This document shows positions 1 to 8,800 of a stretch of DNA of 64,000 nucleotides, one piece after another. The stretch is from Rhizobium tropici CIAT 899. Lineage in GTDB: Bacteria > Pseudomonadota > Alphaproteobacteria > Rhizobiales > Rhizobiaceae. The notes beneath the pieces were generated by a model that made no database searches, had not been told where the DNA came from, and saw only the letters and a list, made by a program, of their open reading frames with translations. Numbering within the stretch: position 1 is the first letter of the stretch; each line of letters starts with the position of its first letter. Made by a program: the position numbers and the translations under genes. The stretch lies in contig NC_020060.1 in NCBI RefSeq assembly GCF_000330885.1, forward strand, positions 124,001 through 188,000. Reading direction: 5' to 3'.

Positions 1-89
1 GCTTCGTTACGCAAATGGCCTTTGGCCTGATCCTCGTTGGATCACTTCTCGTGAACGTCTTCGTCATCAGCCGCCGCACTGTCGCGTGA
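1..89 (+). CDS. ABC transporter permease, C-terminal fragment (cut by window edge)
   Basis: Only the last 28 codons are inside the window, ending in TGA at 87-89. They read FVTQMAFGLILVGSLLVNVF followed by ISRRTVA after one valine. This nearly matches the C terminus of the complete permease at 16575-17543, which ends FVTQMAFGLILVASLLVNVF and then MTARRPAF. It is therefore very likely a paralogous inner-membrane permease of the BPD_transp_2 (RbsC-like) family. It lies 12 bp before a second permease that is in turn a close paralogue of 15549-16562, so the left edge carries the end of a second copy of that permease pair. Confidence 0.85.
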   Translation, partial: FVTQMAFGLILVGSLLVNVFVISRRTVA

Positions 90-101
90 GGGAGTAAGGA
101 A

Positions 102-1121
102 ATGATCTCCACTGTCTTGAACACAGAAATCGGCGCGGCCCGTGGCGCCAGCCCTTTGCGCAAGCACAAGAGTATTTCGATCGGCTTTTGTCTCCTTGCA
201 TGTCTGCTCATTCTTGGAGCGCTGCTCGTGCCGGGCTTCGTGTCGCCGCAGAACGCGCGATCGATCCTCCTGCTCGCCGCCTTCCTGGGGCTGGCGTCTG
301 TCGGGCAGACGCTCTGCGCGCTCGTTGGAGCGCTGGATCTTTCCATCCCATACATCATCGGTGGCGCCAATATCCTGCTTCCAAGCCTCATGGTGGCGGG
401 TCTTCCGGCGCCCGTCGCCATGATCGTCGTGCTCGTCCTTGGCACTTTGGTCGGGGCTTGCAACGGCGCCCTCAGCTTCCGGCTGCAGGGTCAGGCGCTG
501 ATCATGTCGCTCGGCCTGGGTTTCGCGGCCGTCGGGGCGGTCCAGATCTACACCTCGCTCGGATCGCAGTTCGGCGGTACCGTCTTTGCGCCCGTCCCCG
601 GATGGCTTCGCAACCTTTCGGCGTTCAACGGCAAGTTCTTCGGTCTGCCGTTTCCACCGGTTATCGTCATATGGGCTTTCATCGCCGTCGCCCTGGGCTG
701 GATAATGCACAACACCTGGTTTGGCCGGAGCCTCTATGCTGTTGGCGGGAGCCGCACGGCCGCCGCCCGCCTCGGAATCTCGGAATTCAAGATCTGGACA
801 GTGATCCACAGCGTCAGCGGGGCGATGTCGGCACTCACCGGAATGCTGCTCCTCGGTTTCTCCGGCGGCGGTTTCGTCGGGGTCGGTGATCCCTATCTGT
901 TCACCACCGTGGCGGCGGTCGTTATCGGCGGAACATCTCTTCTAGGTGGTGCCGGCGGGTATGGAGCGACGGTCCTCGGCGTCCTCGTGCTTACTGTCCT
1001 GACCTCGCTTCTCGTCGGCCTGGGGCTCAGTTTCCCGGCACAACAGGCCGTCGTAGGGCTGCTGATCGTCCCCATGGTCGCGATCTACGCCCGCTCACCA
1101 CACATCCGTAATCAAATTTGA
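102..1121 (+). CDS. RbsC-type sugar ABC transporter permease
   Basis: 339 residues, rich in hydrophobic segments throughout (first one about residues 30-50), as expected of an inner-membrane permease of the ribose/xylose importer family. The family-typical ALDLSIPYIIGGANIL and VVIGGTSLLGGAGGYGATVLG segments are present. It starts at ATG 102 behind GGAGTAAGGA. It is highly similar along its whole length to the permease at 15549-16562 (for example both end PHIRNQI), so the two are recent paralogues. It follows another permease by 12 bp and is followed by an aldehyde dehydrogenase, probably as one transcript. The substrate is unknown; sugars or sugar-like compounds are usual for the family. Confidence 0.9.
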   Translation: MISTVLNTEIGAARGASPLRKHKSISIGFCLLACLLILGALLVPGFVSPQNARSILLLAAFLGLASVGQTLCALVGALDLSIPYIIGGANILLPSLMVAGLPAPVAMIVVLVLGTLVGACNGALSFRLQGQALIMSLGLGFAAVGAVQIYTSLGSQFGGTVFAPVPGWLRNLSAFNGKFFGLPFPPVIVIWAFIAVALGWIMHNTWFGRSLYAVGGSRTAAARLGISEFKIWTVIHSVSGAMSALTGMLLLGFSGGGFVGVGDPYLFTTVAAVVIGGTSLLGGAGGYGATVLGVLVLTVLTSLLVGLGLSFPAQQAVVGLLIVPMVAIYARSPHIRNQI

Positions 1122-1144
1122 ACGTTGCATCGAAAGGAATATCA

Positions 1145-2632
1145 ATGGCTATCTCCACCGCTCTACTGGATCGCCTGAAAGACCCCTCCCTGGTACGCGA
1201 GGAAATGCTGGTAGGAGGCGACTGGCGAAAAGAGGGCGCGAGCGGCAAGACGATCCAGGTCCACAATCCCTCGACTGGGGACGTGATTGCGAGCCTCCCG
1301 AGCGCAGGACTCCAGGACGTCCGCGAAGCCATCGACGTCGCCAAACTCGCCCAGAAAAAGTGGGCCGCACGATCGGGCAAGGAACGTGCCGGCGTCATGC
1401 GGAAGTTCTTCGACCTCGTCACGGCCAACACCGAGGACCTCGCGATCATCCTGACGTCCGAGATGGGCAAGCCTCTGGCCGAGGCACGCGGCGAGATCGC
1501 CTACGGCGCTTCCTACATTGAATGGTTCGGGGAAGAAGCCAAGCGTGTTTACGGGGACACCATTCCGGGGCATCAGGCCGACAAGCGCCTAATAGTCATC
1601 AAACAGCCCGTCGGCGTGGTGGCGGCCATCGCGCCCTGGAACTTTCCTTCCGCCATGGTCTGCCGCAAGATCGCCCCGGCGCTGGCATCCGGCTGCGCCA
1701 TCATCTTCAAGCCGGCCGCCGAAACCCCATTGTCGGCCCTTGCTCTTGCCATCCTCGCTGAGCGTGCGGGAATACCCGGCGGCCTGTTCAGCGTCCTGCC
1801 GACAGACAACGCCCGGATGTTCGGTGAAGAAGTCTGCTCGAACCCCGTCGTCAAGAAGCTGACCTTCACAGGGTCTACCGAGGTCGGGCGCATCCTGATG
1901 GCGCAGGGCGCACAAAAGATCATGAAGCTCAGCCTCGAACTCGGCGGCAACGCTCCCTTCATCGTCTTCGACGATGCCGACCTCGACGAGGCCGTGGAAG
2001 GAGCGATGCTGTCCAAGTTCCGCAATGCCGGCCAGACCTGCGTTTGCGCCAACCGTCTCTACGTCCAGAGCGGGGTTTACGACCGCTTCATTGAAAAACT
2101 GGCGGCGCGGGTTTCCGCGCTCAAGGTCCTTGACGGGTTCGAGGATGGAGCCACCATCGGTCCGCTGATCAACGAGGATGCAGTAGCGAAGCTCTACAGC
2201 CACATCGATGACGCTGTCGGTAAGGGTGCGAAGGTCGTTGTCGGCGGCGCAAGGGACGAGCGTGGTGGCACCTTCGTCCAGCCGACGCTTCTCTCGGAAG
2301 CCACAAAGGAAATGAAGGTCGCACGAGAGGAGACCTTTGCGCCGCTCGCCCCGGTCTTCAGGTTCGAAACGACAGACGAGGTCATTGAACTGGCCAACGA
2401 CACCGAGTTCGGTCTCGCTGCCTACTTCTACGCCAACGACCTTCGAAATGTCTGGAAGGTTACGGAGGCCCTGGAGTACGGGATGGTCGGCGTCAACACC
2501 GGCCTGATCTCGACGGAGGTCGCACCGTTCGGCGGCGTCAAGCAGTCGGGGTTCGGCCGCGAGGGCTCAAAATACGGCATGGATGACTTCCTTTCGATGA
2601 AATACGTCTGCATGGGCGGCATACAGTCGTAG
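1145..2632 (+). CDS. NAD(P)-dependent aldehyde dehydrogenase, GabD (succinate-semialdehyde dehydrogenase)-like
   Basis: 495 residues, normal length for the aldehyde dehydrogenase superfamily; oxidises an aldehyde to the acid with NAD(P). Visible motifs are the cofactor-site segment VAAIAPWNFPSAM, the general-base segment LELGGNAPF and the catalytic cysteine in FRNAGQTCVCANR. Near the C terminus is NTGLISTEVAPFGGVKQSG, typical of the GabD group. A TTG at 1118 overlaps the previous stop, but ATG 1145 with GAAAGGAAT in front is the better start. It sits directly behind a sugar-type permease, so its aldehyde is probably produced from an imported compound. Succinate semialdehyde is only the family default; the true substrate could differ. 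Confidence 0.92.
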   Translation: MAISTALLDRLKDPSLVREEMLVGGDWRKEGASGKTIQVHNPSTGDVIASLPSAGLQDVREAIDVAKLAQKKWAARSGKERAGVMRKFFDLVTANTEDLAIILTSEMGKPLAEARGEIAYGASYIEWFGEEAKRVYGDTIPGHQADKRLIVIKQPVGVVAAIAPWNFPSAMVCRKIAPALASGCAIIFKPAAETPLSALALAILAERAGIPGGLFSVLPTDNARMFGEEVCSNPVVKKLTFTGSTEVGRILMAQGAQKIMKLSLELGGNAPFIVFDDADLDEAVEGAMLSKFRNAGQTCVCANRLYVQSGVYDRFIEKLAARVSALKVLDGFEDGATIGPLINEDAVAKLYSHIDDAVGKGAKVVVGGARDERGGTFVQPTLLSEATKEMKVAREETFAPLAPVFRFETTDEVIELANDTEFGLAAYFYANDLRNVWKVTEALEYGMVGVNTGLISTEVAPFGGVKQSGFGREGSKYGMDDFLSMKYVCMGGIQS

Positions 2633-2642
2633 TCCAACGGTT

Positions 2643-2668
2643 GGTGGCGCGTCTTAAGGCTCGCCACC
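2643..2668. terminator. Stem-loop after the aldehyde dehydrogenase
   Basis: GGTGGCG and CGCCACC form a perfect 7-bp stem with a 12-nt loop, 11 bp after the stop codon. No run of T follows, so it is at best a weak intrinsic terminator or an mRNA-end hairpin. Confidence 0.4.
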
Positions 2669-3398
2669 CGCAATGTTTGAGCTGGTCATGGAGGCCCGAT
2701 GACACATTCTGCAGTAGGCGGGGAAACTCTTGGTCAAGACCGCGCCGACAGCCTTCAAAAAGAGGCGGTCGACCGCGAGCAGGACCCGGCCGATCACGCT
2801 GCCCAGGCGAACGTGGAGGGCAGAACGGCAATGGAACGTCGGAACGTGCGGAGAGAGGCAGGCGCTAGACTCACCTTTGTGCTGGGTCTGTCTGCTTAAG
2901 GCTCGCGTTGACGCAACGTCTGATGACCCATCTCGATAGTTTCGTAGGTATTTTTCGACGGGACGAGGACAGCGCGCCACCGGCCACTCGCTGGCAAGAT
3001 CATCACCGGTTGTCTGGCATTTTCCTGGTGGCACCTTGACGCAAGGCGCACGTGTCGGGACGCTCGTGCCTGCCGGCCCCAGTGCTCTTATGACTCAAGG
3101 GCAGCATCAGTTGAACCTCACTTCACATTTGCAGATTCTGCAATGGCTTGCGGCCGTCAACTGCCGCAAGGCCCTGATGCGGCGGTCACAGATCGCCGAG
3201 AAATTGCGCGGTCGCAGACTAATATTTTGACCTGGAAGAGCCCACTATCGTTACCGCGACTTGGTCGCGTTGCAATGATGAAACGGTGTTGCGCCTCACA
3301 CCTGCGTTCCAGAGTGTCCGGGCGAGACCGTGACGACCACGGCCCCGCCGGACGTTGCCTTGGGAGGCTGACTTCTGGACAATGTTCGTGACGAGAGC
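2669..3398. other. Gene-poor stretch
   Basis: About 730 bp between two convergent genes. Short open frames occur on both strands, but none has a convincing ribosome site or a recognisable family. I see no operator copy, no insertion-sequence end and no RNA gene here. It may be eroded DNA. Confidence 0.5.
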
Positions 3399-4505
3399 TT
3401 AGTGCTTCATGCGCAGGATTGGCTTGATGACCTTGCCGCTCTCGGAATCGGCCATTGCCTCGTTGATCTTGTTGAGATCGTAGAACTGGACGAGCTTGTC
3501 GAACGGGAACCGTCCCTGCTGCCAGTATTCGATGAGCTGGGGTATGAATTTGGAGGGAATGCTCTGGCCTTCGACCACACCGACGAGCGTACGGCCGAAC
3601 AGAAAGTTGCCGATATCGACGATCCCTTCCGTTCCGAGCGCGGACGATCCGACCAGTCCACAGGTTCCTGGGGTGCCGAGGCAATCGACCGCTTGGCGAA
3701 ACACCTTCGGCGAGCTCGTGCATTCGAGACTGAAGTCTGCGCCTTCGGGAATGATTTCCCTGATTGCCTTGACGCTATCCCCATTGCGGGCGTTTATGAT
3801 GTGGGTTGCACCCAGTTCAATCGCCAGTTCGAGACGTTCATCGTTAAGGTCGATCACGATGATGGTCGAGCATCCGGCGATCTTCGCCGCCATTACGGCT
3901 GCCATGCCGACCGCACCCGCGCCGAACACTGCAATGGAAGATCCCGGTTGGGGCTTGAGGCAGTTGAGAACCGCTCCGGCGCCCGTTTGCAGCCCGCAGC
4001 CCAGCGGTCCCATGAGTTCGAGCGGAACATCTTTGGAAACCTTGACCGCATTGCGCTCGCTGGCGATGGCGTAGGTGGCGAAAGAAGACTGCTCGAAGAA
4101 GCACCCGCTGATCTGGGTACCGTGTGAATCATGTAGCGGGCAACTGCCATCCGGCCGGGTGCCACGGAAATTTCTGCCGAAAAAGTCTTCACAATAATAA
4201 GGCGTGCCTCCCCGGCACTTTTCGCATTTCCCGCAATATGCGTAGCTTAGAGCCACGTGGTCACCGGGCGAAAGCCCTTTTACATCGGCCCCGACCACTT
4301 CCACGACGCCGGAGCCTTCATGGCCGAGAACCACGGGCTGCGGTACGTCATATCCTTGGTCGCGAACAACCATGTCGGTGTGGCAGACACCGCTCGCCAC
4401 GATCCGGACGAGGATTTCGTCGGGGCGAGGTTGATCGATCCCGATGCACTCCAGAACAAGAGGCTTTGCCTTTTCGCGCGAAATTGCAGCGTATGCTTCT
4501 TTCAT
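3399..4505 (-). CDS. Zinc-dependent alcohol dehydrogenase (aryl-alcohol dehydrogenase/XylB-like)
   Basis: 368 residues, medium-chain dehydrogenase. It carries the catalytic-zinc motif GVCHTD, the GHEGSGVVEVVG segment, the four structural-zinc cysteines in CGKCEKCRGGTPYYC, and an NAD-binding GAGAVGMAA turn. It should oxidise a primary or benzylic-type alcohol to the aldehyde. The start is ATG 4505 because AAGGAG lies 8-9 bases before it; an in-frame upstream start to 4574 would cover the promoter. It is divergent from the ABC importer operon at 5174, and its promoter contains a half operator of the island's GntR motif (4559-4574). It is a paralogue of 9863-10963, with the same segments around both zinc sites. 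Confidence 0.92.
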   Translation of the reverse strand: MKEAYAAISREKAKPLVLECIGIDQPRPDEILVRIVASGVCHTDMVVRDQGYDVPQPVVLGHEGSGVVEVVGADVKGLSPGDHVALSYAYCGKCEKCRGGTPYYCEDFFGRNFRGTRPDGSCPLHDSHGTQISGCFFEQSSFATYAIASERNAVKVSKDVPLELMGPLGCGLQTGAGAVLNCLKPQPGSSIAVFGAGAVGMAAVMAAKIAGCSTIIVIDLNDERLELAIELGATHIINARNGDSVKAIREIIPEGADFSLECTSSPKVFRQAVDCLGTPGTCGLVGSSALGTEGIVDIGNFLFGRTLVGVVEGQSIPSKFIPQLIEYWQQGRFPFDKLVQFYDLNKINEAMADSESGKVIKPILRMKH

Positions 4506-4545
4506 AAAATGACTCCTTAAGTGCGCGCTCGGCCGGTGGGTGACA

Positions 4546-4574
4546 CTTGTAGGCGTTAGCAGACAATCAGTCAA
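4546..4574 (-). promoter_or_regulatory. Promoter with GntR-type half operator for the 3399-4505 alcohol dehydrogenase
   Basis: On the minus strand a -35 TTGACT (4574-4569), a 17-bp spacer and a -10 TACAAG (4551-4546) are seen. The -35 and first half of the spacer read TTGACTGATTGTCTGC, one base different from the half site TTGACAGATTGTCTGC found at 5041 and 24858. Repressor binding here would block RNA polymerase. Confidence 0.6.
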
Positions 4575-4732
4575 TTATCTTCAGTGAACGAAAATGCTTG
4601 CTGAGGCCAATGCCAACGCGCTACACGGACATGTAAAGAAACAAAGCGATGTAATATCAATTGCTTCCTCAGGGTATGCGGCCGATCTAGATCTTGGCCC
4701 GAATTGTTGGCTGTCTTAAAACTGGAATTTGC

Positions 4733-4759
4733 TTGACAGATTGACTGAGTCTGACGTGA
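4733..4759. promoter_or_regulatory. Auxiliary GntR-type operator copy
   Basis: A perfect left half TTGACAGATT (4733-4742), then GACTGAG and a poor right half. It lies between two divergent motif-bearing promoters and may be an auxiliary site. It is the weakest of the left-region copies. Confidence 0.4.
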
Positions 4760-5040
4760 CGTTCATCGAACGCTCCTGCTGACGGTAGTGCCCGTATTTC
4801 CTGCGCCTCGCAGCCTCATTTTCCGGGCAATGGTAGCGATAATGGCGCCAAACTTCCTTTTCATGAACCTCGCCGGGCGAGGCGCGGTCTCCTCTGTTTC
4901 CTGTTGCGCGCTCGTGGGGTGAGGTGAAGGACGGTTGCTTTGTCTTATTGCTATATCGAACCGAGCCGCAATAAAAGAATAACTAAATCAGCGTGATAAC
5001 ACAGACGACACGTCGAAAATCCGAAATTCAAGATACTTTA

Positions 5041-5069
5041 TTGACAGATTGTCTGCTTATTCATAATGA
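5041..5069 (+). promoter_or_regulatory. Promoter and GntR-type half operator of the ABC importer operon
   Basis: TTGACA (5041-5046), a 17-bp spacer and TAATGA (5064-5069) form a good sigma-70-like promoter. The -35 and half of the spacer are TTGACAGATTGTCTGC, identical over 16 bases to the site at 24858-24873. The expected right half AATCTGTCAA is not conserved. Confidence 0.65.
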
Positions 5070-5173
5070 TGCGATCTGCCGTTTGGGGAGAATTCGGCGA
5101 TGGCTGGAAGATAACGGCGCTCCAGGTCGCAGACAAAATGGCCGCGTTGGGTGGCAAGAGGAGGAGAATTCTG

Positions 5174-6262
5174 ATGAAAAGACGTACATTCCTGCAGACG
5201 GGCAGTGCCTTGATTGCAGCGGGCGCGTTCGGAATACCGGGCATCCTGCGGGCAGACGATACTATCGCCCTGCTGCCCGACACTTGGCCGTCCGAAGGGG
5301 AAAACCCCGTCGTCGAAGCTGGTAAGTTCGCCAAGGCAGGTCCCTGGAAGATCGGTCACAGCCACTATGGCCTGGCCGGTTCAACGCACACCTATCAGAC
5401 CGCGTTCGAAGCCGAATACGAGATTAGCAGGAACAAGGCCCGTGTCGCAGACTATCAATTCCGAAGCGCCGACCTCAACGCCTCAAAACAGGTCGCCGAC
5501 ATCGAAGATCTGATCGCACAAAAAGTCGATGCAATCATCATTGCGCCGCTTACAACAGGCTCGGCCGTGGAAGGCATCAGGAAGGCAAAGGCCGCCGGCA
5601 TTCCGACGGTCGTCTATCTCGGTCGCGTCGACACCGAGGATTTCACGGTGCAGGTCCAGGGCGACGACTTCTACTTCGGTCGGGTGATGGCTCAGTTCCT
5701 GGTCGACAAACTAGGCAACAAGGGAAAAGTGTGGGTGCTGCGCGGCGTCGCCGGGCATCCGATCGATGCTGATCGTTACGCCGGGGCGATGGAAGTCTTC
5801 AGCAAGTCCGGTCTCCAAATCACCTCAACCCAGCACGGCAGCTGGTCCTACGAGGACTCAAAGAAGATCGCCGAAAGCCTCTATCTCTCTGATCCCGATG
5901 TCGCCGGGGTCTGGACTGACGGCGCAAATATGTCGCTCGGGGTCCTGGACGCGCTGCAGGAAGCCGGGGCTTCCACCATTCCACCGATCACGGGAGAAGC
6001 CCTGAACGGATGGATGCGTCGTTGGAATGATGAAAAGCTCTCTTCGATCGGGCCCATTTGCCCTCCGGCTCTTTCGACGGCAGCCCTGCGTGCGTCCTTC
6101 GCGCTTCTCGAAGGCAAGCCGATCCAGCGCAACTGGACCAACCGGCCCAAGCCGATCGTCGACGAAAATCTTGCACAGTTTTACCGCTCCGATCTCACGG
6201 ACGCTTACTGGGCCCCGACAGAAATGCCGAATGAGAAGCTCCTCGAGTACTTCAAGGCCTGA
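5174..6262 (+). CDS. Tat-exported substrate-binding protein of a sugar-type ABC importer
   Basis: 362 residues, periplasmic binding protein of the RbsB-like family (Peripla_BP_4). The N terminus MKRRTFLQTGSALIAAGAF has a twin-arginine motif (RRTFLQ) and a hydrophobic stretch, with processing likely after GILRA, so export through Tat is predicted. The body shows VADIEDLIAQKVDAIIIAP and a hinge-type GIPTVVYLGRVDTED segment, both typical of the family. ATG 5174 is preceded by GAGGAG. It opens the importer operon 5174-9799 and is separated from the ATPase gene by a strong hairpin. The ligand is unknown. Confidence 0.9.
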   Translation: MKRRTFLQTGSALIAAGAFGIPGILRADDTIALLPDTWPSEGENPVVEAGKFAKAGPWKIGHSHYGLAGSTHTYQTAFEAEYEISRNKARVADYQFRSADLNASKQVADIEDLIAQKVDAIIIAPLTTGSAVEGIRKAKAAGIPTVVYLGRVDTEDFTVQVQGDDFYFGRVMAQFLVDKLGNKGKVWVLRGVAGHPIDADRYAGAMEVFSKSGLQITSTQHGSWSYEDSKKIAESLYLSDPDVAGVWTDGANMSLGVLDALQEAGASTIPPITGEALNGWMRRWNDEKLSSIGPICPPALSTAALRASFALLEGKPIQRNWTNRPKPIVDENLAQFYRSDLTDAYWAPTEMPNEKLLEYFKA

Positions 6263-6268
6263 CGCATT

Positions 6269-6292
6269 GAGGGCGCGGACAAGCGCGCCCTC
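6269..6292 (+). promoter_or_regulatory. Intercistronic hairpin between binding-protein and ATPase genes
   Basis: GAGGGCGCG and CGCGCCCTC form a perfect 9-bp stem with a 6-nt loop, 6 bp after the binding-protein stop and without a T run. Hairpins in this position in importer operons commonly protect the upstream mRNA, giving more binding protein than membrane components. Confidence 0.6.
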
Positions 6293-6317
6293 TTCACCCT
6301 CGCAGATGGAAGTGTTC

Positions 6318-7844
6318 ATGAGTATGCTTGTCGAGATGGTCAGCATCAACAAGTCCTTTGGTGCGACCAAAGTCCTGTCGAATGTTCAATTTTCGCTTGA
6401 ACGCGGCTCCGTCCACGCGTTGATGGGCGAGAACGGGGCGGGAAAATCCACGCTGATGCGAATTCTGGCCGGCGTCTATCAACAGACCGCTGGACGCATC
6501 CGTCTGCGAGGAGAAGAGGTGACCTTCCGGTCCCCCAAGGAAGCGCGTCTCGCCGGGGTGTCGACAGTGTTTCAGGAGTTCACCCTGATCCCCAATCTCA
6601 CGGTCTCCGAAAACATGTTTCTTGGACACGAACCGCGGCGTGCCGATGGGTCGATAGACACCGCCGAGGTCGTCGAGCGATCCCGCAAGCTGCTTGCCGA
6701 CGTTTTCCCTCAACTGGACGCGACGGCGATTGTGGAAACGCTGACGGTTGCCCAGCAGCAGGCAGTGGAAATCGCCAAAGGCCTGACATCCAATGCCGAT
6801 GTCTTCATTTTCGATGAACCGACCGCGGCACTAAACTCAACGGACGTCGCTCATCTCTTCAAGGTCATCCGCGATCTGAAGGCGCAAAACAAGGCTGTCG
6901 TCTACATCTCGCATCGGATGAACGAGGTGTTCGAACTGTGCGACACCATCACCGTCATGAAGGACGGGGCTTGGGTAAAGACAGCCAGGGCAGAAGACTT
7001 TAATCTCCAAACGCTCGTGGCAACCATGGTTGGACGCGAACTTCAGAGTTTCTTTCCGCCGAGGGCACAGGCCATTGGATCGCCGATGCTCGTCGTGGCA
7101 GGGCTTCGTCTCAATGACCATGGCCCGCCAGTCGGTTTTTCCGTACGCACGGGCGAGATCATCGGGCTCGCCGGGCTGGAGGGCCAGGGGCAGCGTGAAA
7201 TCATGCGTGCGGTCGTCGGGGTCGAACCCGCCGCAGCTGCGAGCGTCCAGCGTCGCCGCGACGACAGCATGATCGATGTGAACGTATCCTCAGGCTTTTC
7301 GAGTGCCATCTCAGCGGGCATTGGTTTCATTCCTGAAGACCGCAAGCAGGAAGGCCTGTTTCTTCGGCTTCCGATCTACGACAACATCGCACTTGGCAAG
7401 CAATTGAACCGGAACATGGCGAGCGTTGCATGGCGTTCCATCTCCAGGGTTCACGATGTCATAAAGTCGCTCCGTGTTGCGGCTGCCGACCCCGCCTCGC
7501 CCGTCGGCAAACTTTCGGGCGGAAACCAGCAAAAGGTGCTTCTGTGCCGCTGGCTGCTTTCGGGGGTCGATATCCTTGTCATCGAGGAGCCGACACGGGG
7601 CGTCGATGTCGGCGCGAAAGCGGAAATCTACAAGCTGCTTCGCGATTTTGCCGATCGTGGCGGTGCAGTGATCGTCTCGTCGCGCGAGCACGCCGAACTG
7701 ATCGGGCTGTGTGACAACATCCTGGTCGTTCACGACAAAAAGATCGTCGGGCAGATGCCCGCGCTCGATGCCACAGAGGAAACCATCCTGGGAACCGCAC
7801 TAGGTTCGAACTTCGCGCACGATCCGCGCGCCGCTGTTCATTGA
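6318..7844 (+). CDS. Sugar ABC transporter ATP-binding protein (RbsA-like, two ATPase domains)
   Basis: 508 residues in two fused nucleotide-binding domains. The first has a canonical Walker A (GENGAGKST, about residues 35-43), a degenerate signature LTVAQQQAVEIAKGL and Walker B VFIFDEPTAAL. The second lacks a normal Walker A (GLAGLEGQGQRE) but has LSGGNQQKVLLCRWL and ILVIEEPTRGVD. That asymmetry is normal for RbsA/MglA proteins. Start 6318 (MSMLVEM) is preferred because GGAAG lies just upstream; further in-frame upstream codons overlap the binding-protein gene. It powers import with the two permeases that follow. Confidence 0.92.
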   Translation: MSMLVEMVSINKSFGATKVLSNVQFSLERGSVHALMGENGAGKSTLMRILAGVYQQTAGRIRLRGEEVTFRSPKEARLAGVSTVFQEFTLIPNLTVSENMFLGHEPRRADGSIDTAEVVERSRKLLADVFPQLDATAIVETLTVAQQQAVEIAKGLTSNADVFIFDEPTAALNSTDVAHLFKVIRDLKAQNKAVVYISHRMNEVFELCDTITVMKDGAWVKTARAEDFNLQTLVATMVGRELQSFFPPRAQAIGSPMLVVAGLRLNDHGPPVGFSVRTGEIIGLAGLEGQGQREIMRAVVGVEPAAAASVQRRRDDSMIDVNVSSGFSSAISAGIGFIPEDRKQEGLFLRLPIYDNIALGKQLNRNMASVAWRSISRVHDVIKSLRVAAADPASPVGKLSGGNQQKVLLCRWLLSGVDILVIEEPTRGVDVGAKAEIYKLLRDFADRGGAVIVSSREHAELIGLCDNILVVHDKKIVGQMPALDATEETILGTALGSNFAHDPRAAVH

Positions 7845-7853
7845 GGAGGATAC

Positions 7854-8795
7854 ATGAATACCATCGCAAACTTCCTGAAGACTCCTTACCGGGCGGGTGC
7901 GATCCGGCTGTCGATCGGGACGCTATTCGTGCTGGTGGTCGCCTCGGTCATCCTGCTTCCAGAATTTCTGGCGCCGGAGAATCTGTCGAACCTGCTGGCC
8001 CAATCTACTGTTCTTGTCATTTCTGCGCTCGGCCAGACCTTTGTGATCCTGACGGGCGGCCTGGACGTTTCCGTTGGTTCGATCATCAGCGTGACGACCA
8101 CGATCATGACACTCGACATGCCAGAGGTTGTCCGTGTCGTGCTTTGCATTGCGGTTGCGATCGCATTCGGACTGGCCAACGGATACGGCGTAGCCAGGCT
8201 TAACGTCCACCCGATCATCATGACCCTGGCAACCATGGGGATCGGCCAGGGACTGGCGCTTATCATTCTCCCGATCCCCGGCGGGAAGGTGCCTGATTGG
8301 CTGTCGGCGTCAGTCGCGGGTTCGGTCGGGCCCGTGCCGAACTCGCTGCTCTGGCTGATCGCCGCCACCGTCGTTGCTGCCTGGATGCTTTATCGCAGGC
8401 CGTTTGGCCTTTACCTGTTCGCTTCGGGGGGTAACGATTTCAATGCCCGCATGAATGGCGTCCCGGTCGAGCGCACAGTCATCAAAGCCTACATCCTGTC
8501 GGCGCTATTTGCTTGTGCTGCCGGGATGTTCCTCGCGGGCCGCCTTGCCTCAGGCGATCCCAAGGGGGGTGCCACCTTCGGAATTGAATCCGTTACCGCA
8601 GCAGCGCTCGGGGGTGTTCACCTAGCTGGCGGTATCGGTAGCATCCTCGGCACTGTCGCCGGCGCGGCTATCCTCGGCATCGTCAACAACGTGATGAACC
8701 TCGCCAACGTCTCGGCATTCCTCCAGTCGGTCGTGAAGGGCCTTCTGCTGCTGGCACTCGTCGTTTCGCAGCGTCGCAAAACGATCGGACTTTGA
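7854..8795 (+). CDS. Sugar ABC transporter permease (RbsC-like)
   Basis: 313 residues, hydrophobic, of the BPD_transp_2 family. It shows GGLDVSVGSIISV and the conserved AALGGVHLAGGIGSILGTVAGA near the C terminus. It starts at ATG 7854 behind GAGGAGG, nine bases after the ATPase stop. With the next gene it probably forms a heterodimeric membrane channel. It is only distantly similar to the permeases at the left edge and at 15.5-17.5 kb, so this importer is a separate lineage. Confidence 0.9.
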   Translation: MNTIANFLKTPYRAGAIRLSIGTLFVLVVASVILLPEFLAPENLSNLLAQSTVLVISALGQTFVILTGGLDVSVGSIISVTTTIMTLDMPEVVRVVLCIAVAIAFGLANGYGVARLNVHPIIMTLATMGIGQGLALIILPIPGGKVPDWLSASVAGSVGPVPNSLLWLIAATVVAAWMLYRRPFGLYLFASGGNDFNARMNGVPVERTVIKAYILSALFACAAGMFLAGRLASGDPKGGATFGIESVTAAALGGVHLAGGIGSILGTVAGAAILGIVNNVMNLANVSAFLQSVVKGLLLLALVVSQRRKTIGL

Positions 8796-8800
8796 AAGAG

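Larger units (their letters stand above)
4575..5173. other. Divergent regulatory region between the alcohol dehydrogenase and the importer operon
   Basis: About 600 bp with no convincing gene. It carries two motif copies in addition to the one at 4559-4574: TTGACAGATT at 4733-4742 followed by a weak right half, and TTGACAGATT at 5041-5050. The rest is comparatively AT-rich near 4950-5070, which fits a promoter region. Confidence 0.6.

Noticed and set aside
42..809. Long open frame on the minus strand opposite the left-edge permease
   Set aside because: Arg/Asp/Gln-rich with no family features and antisense to a clear permease; a codon-bias shadow.
2654..3034. Minus-strand open frame of 126 codons in the gap after the aldehyde dehydrogenase
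   Set aside because: No ribosome site, no recognisable domain and overlapping frames on the other strand of equal quality.
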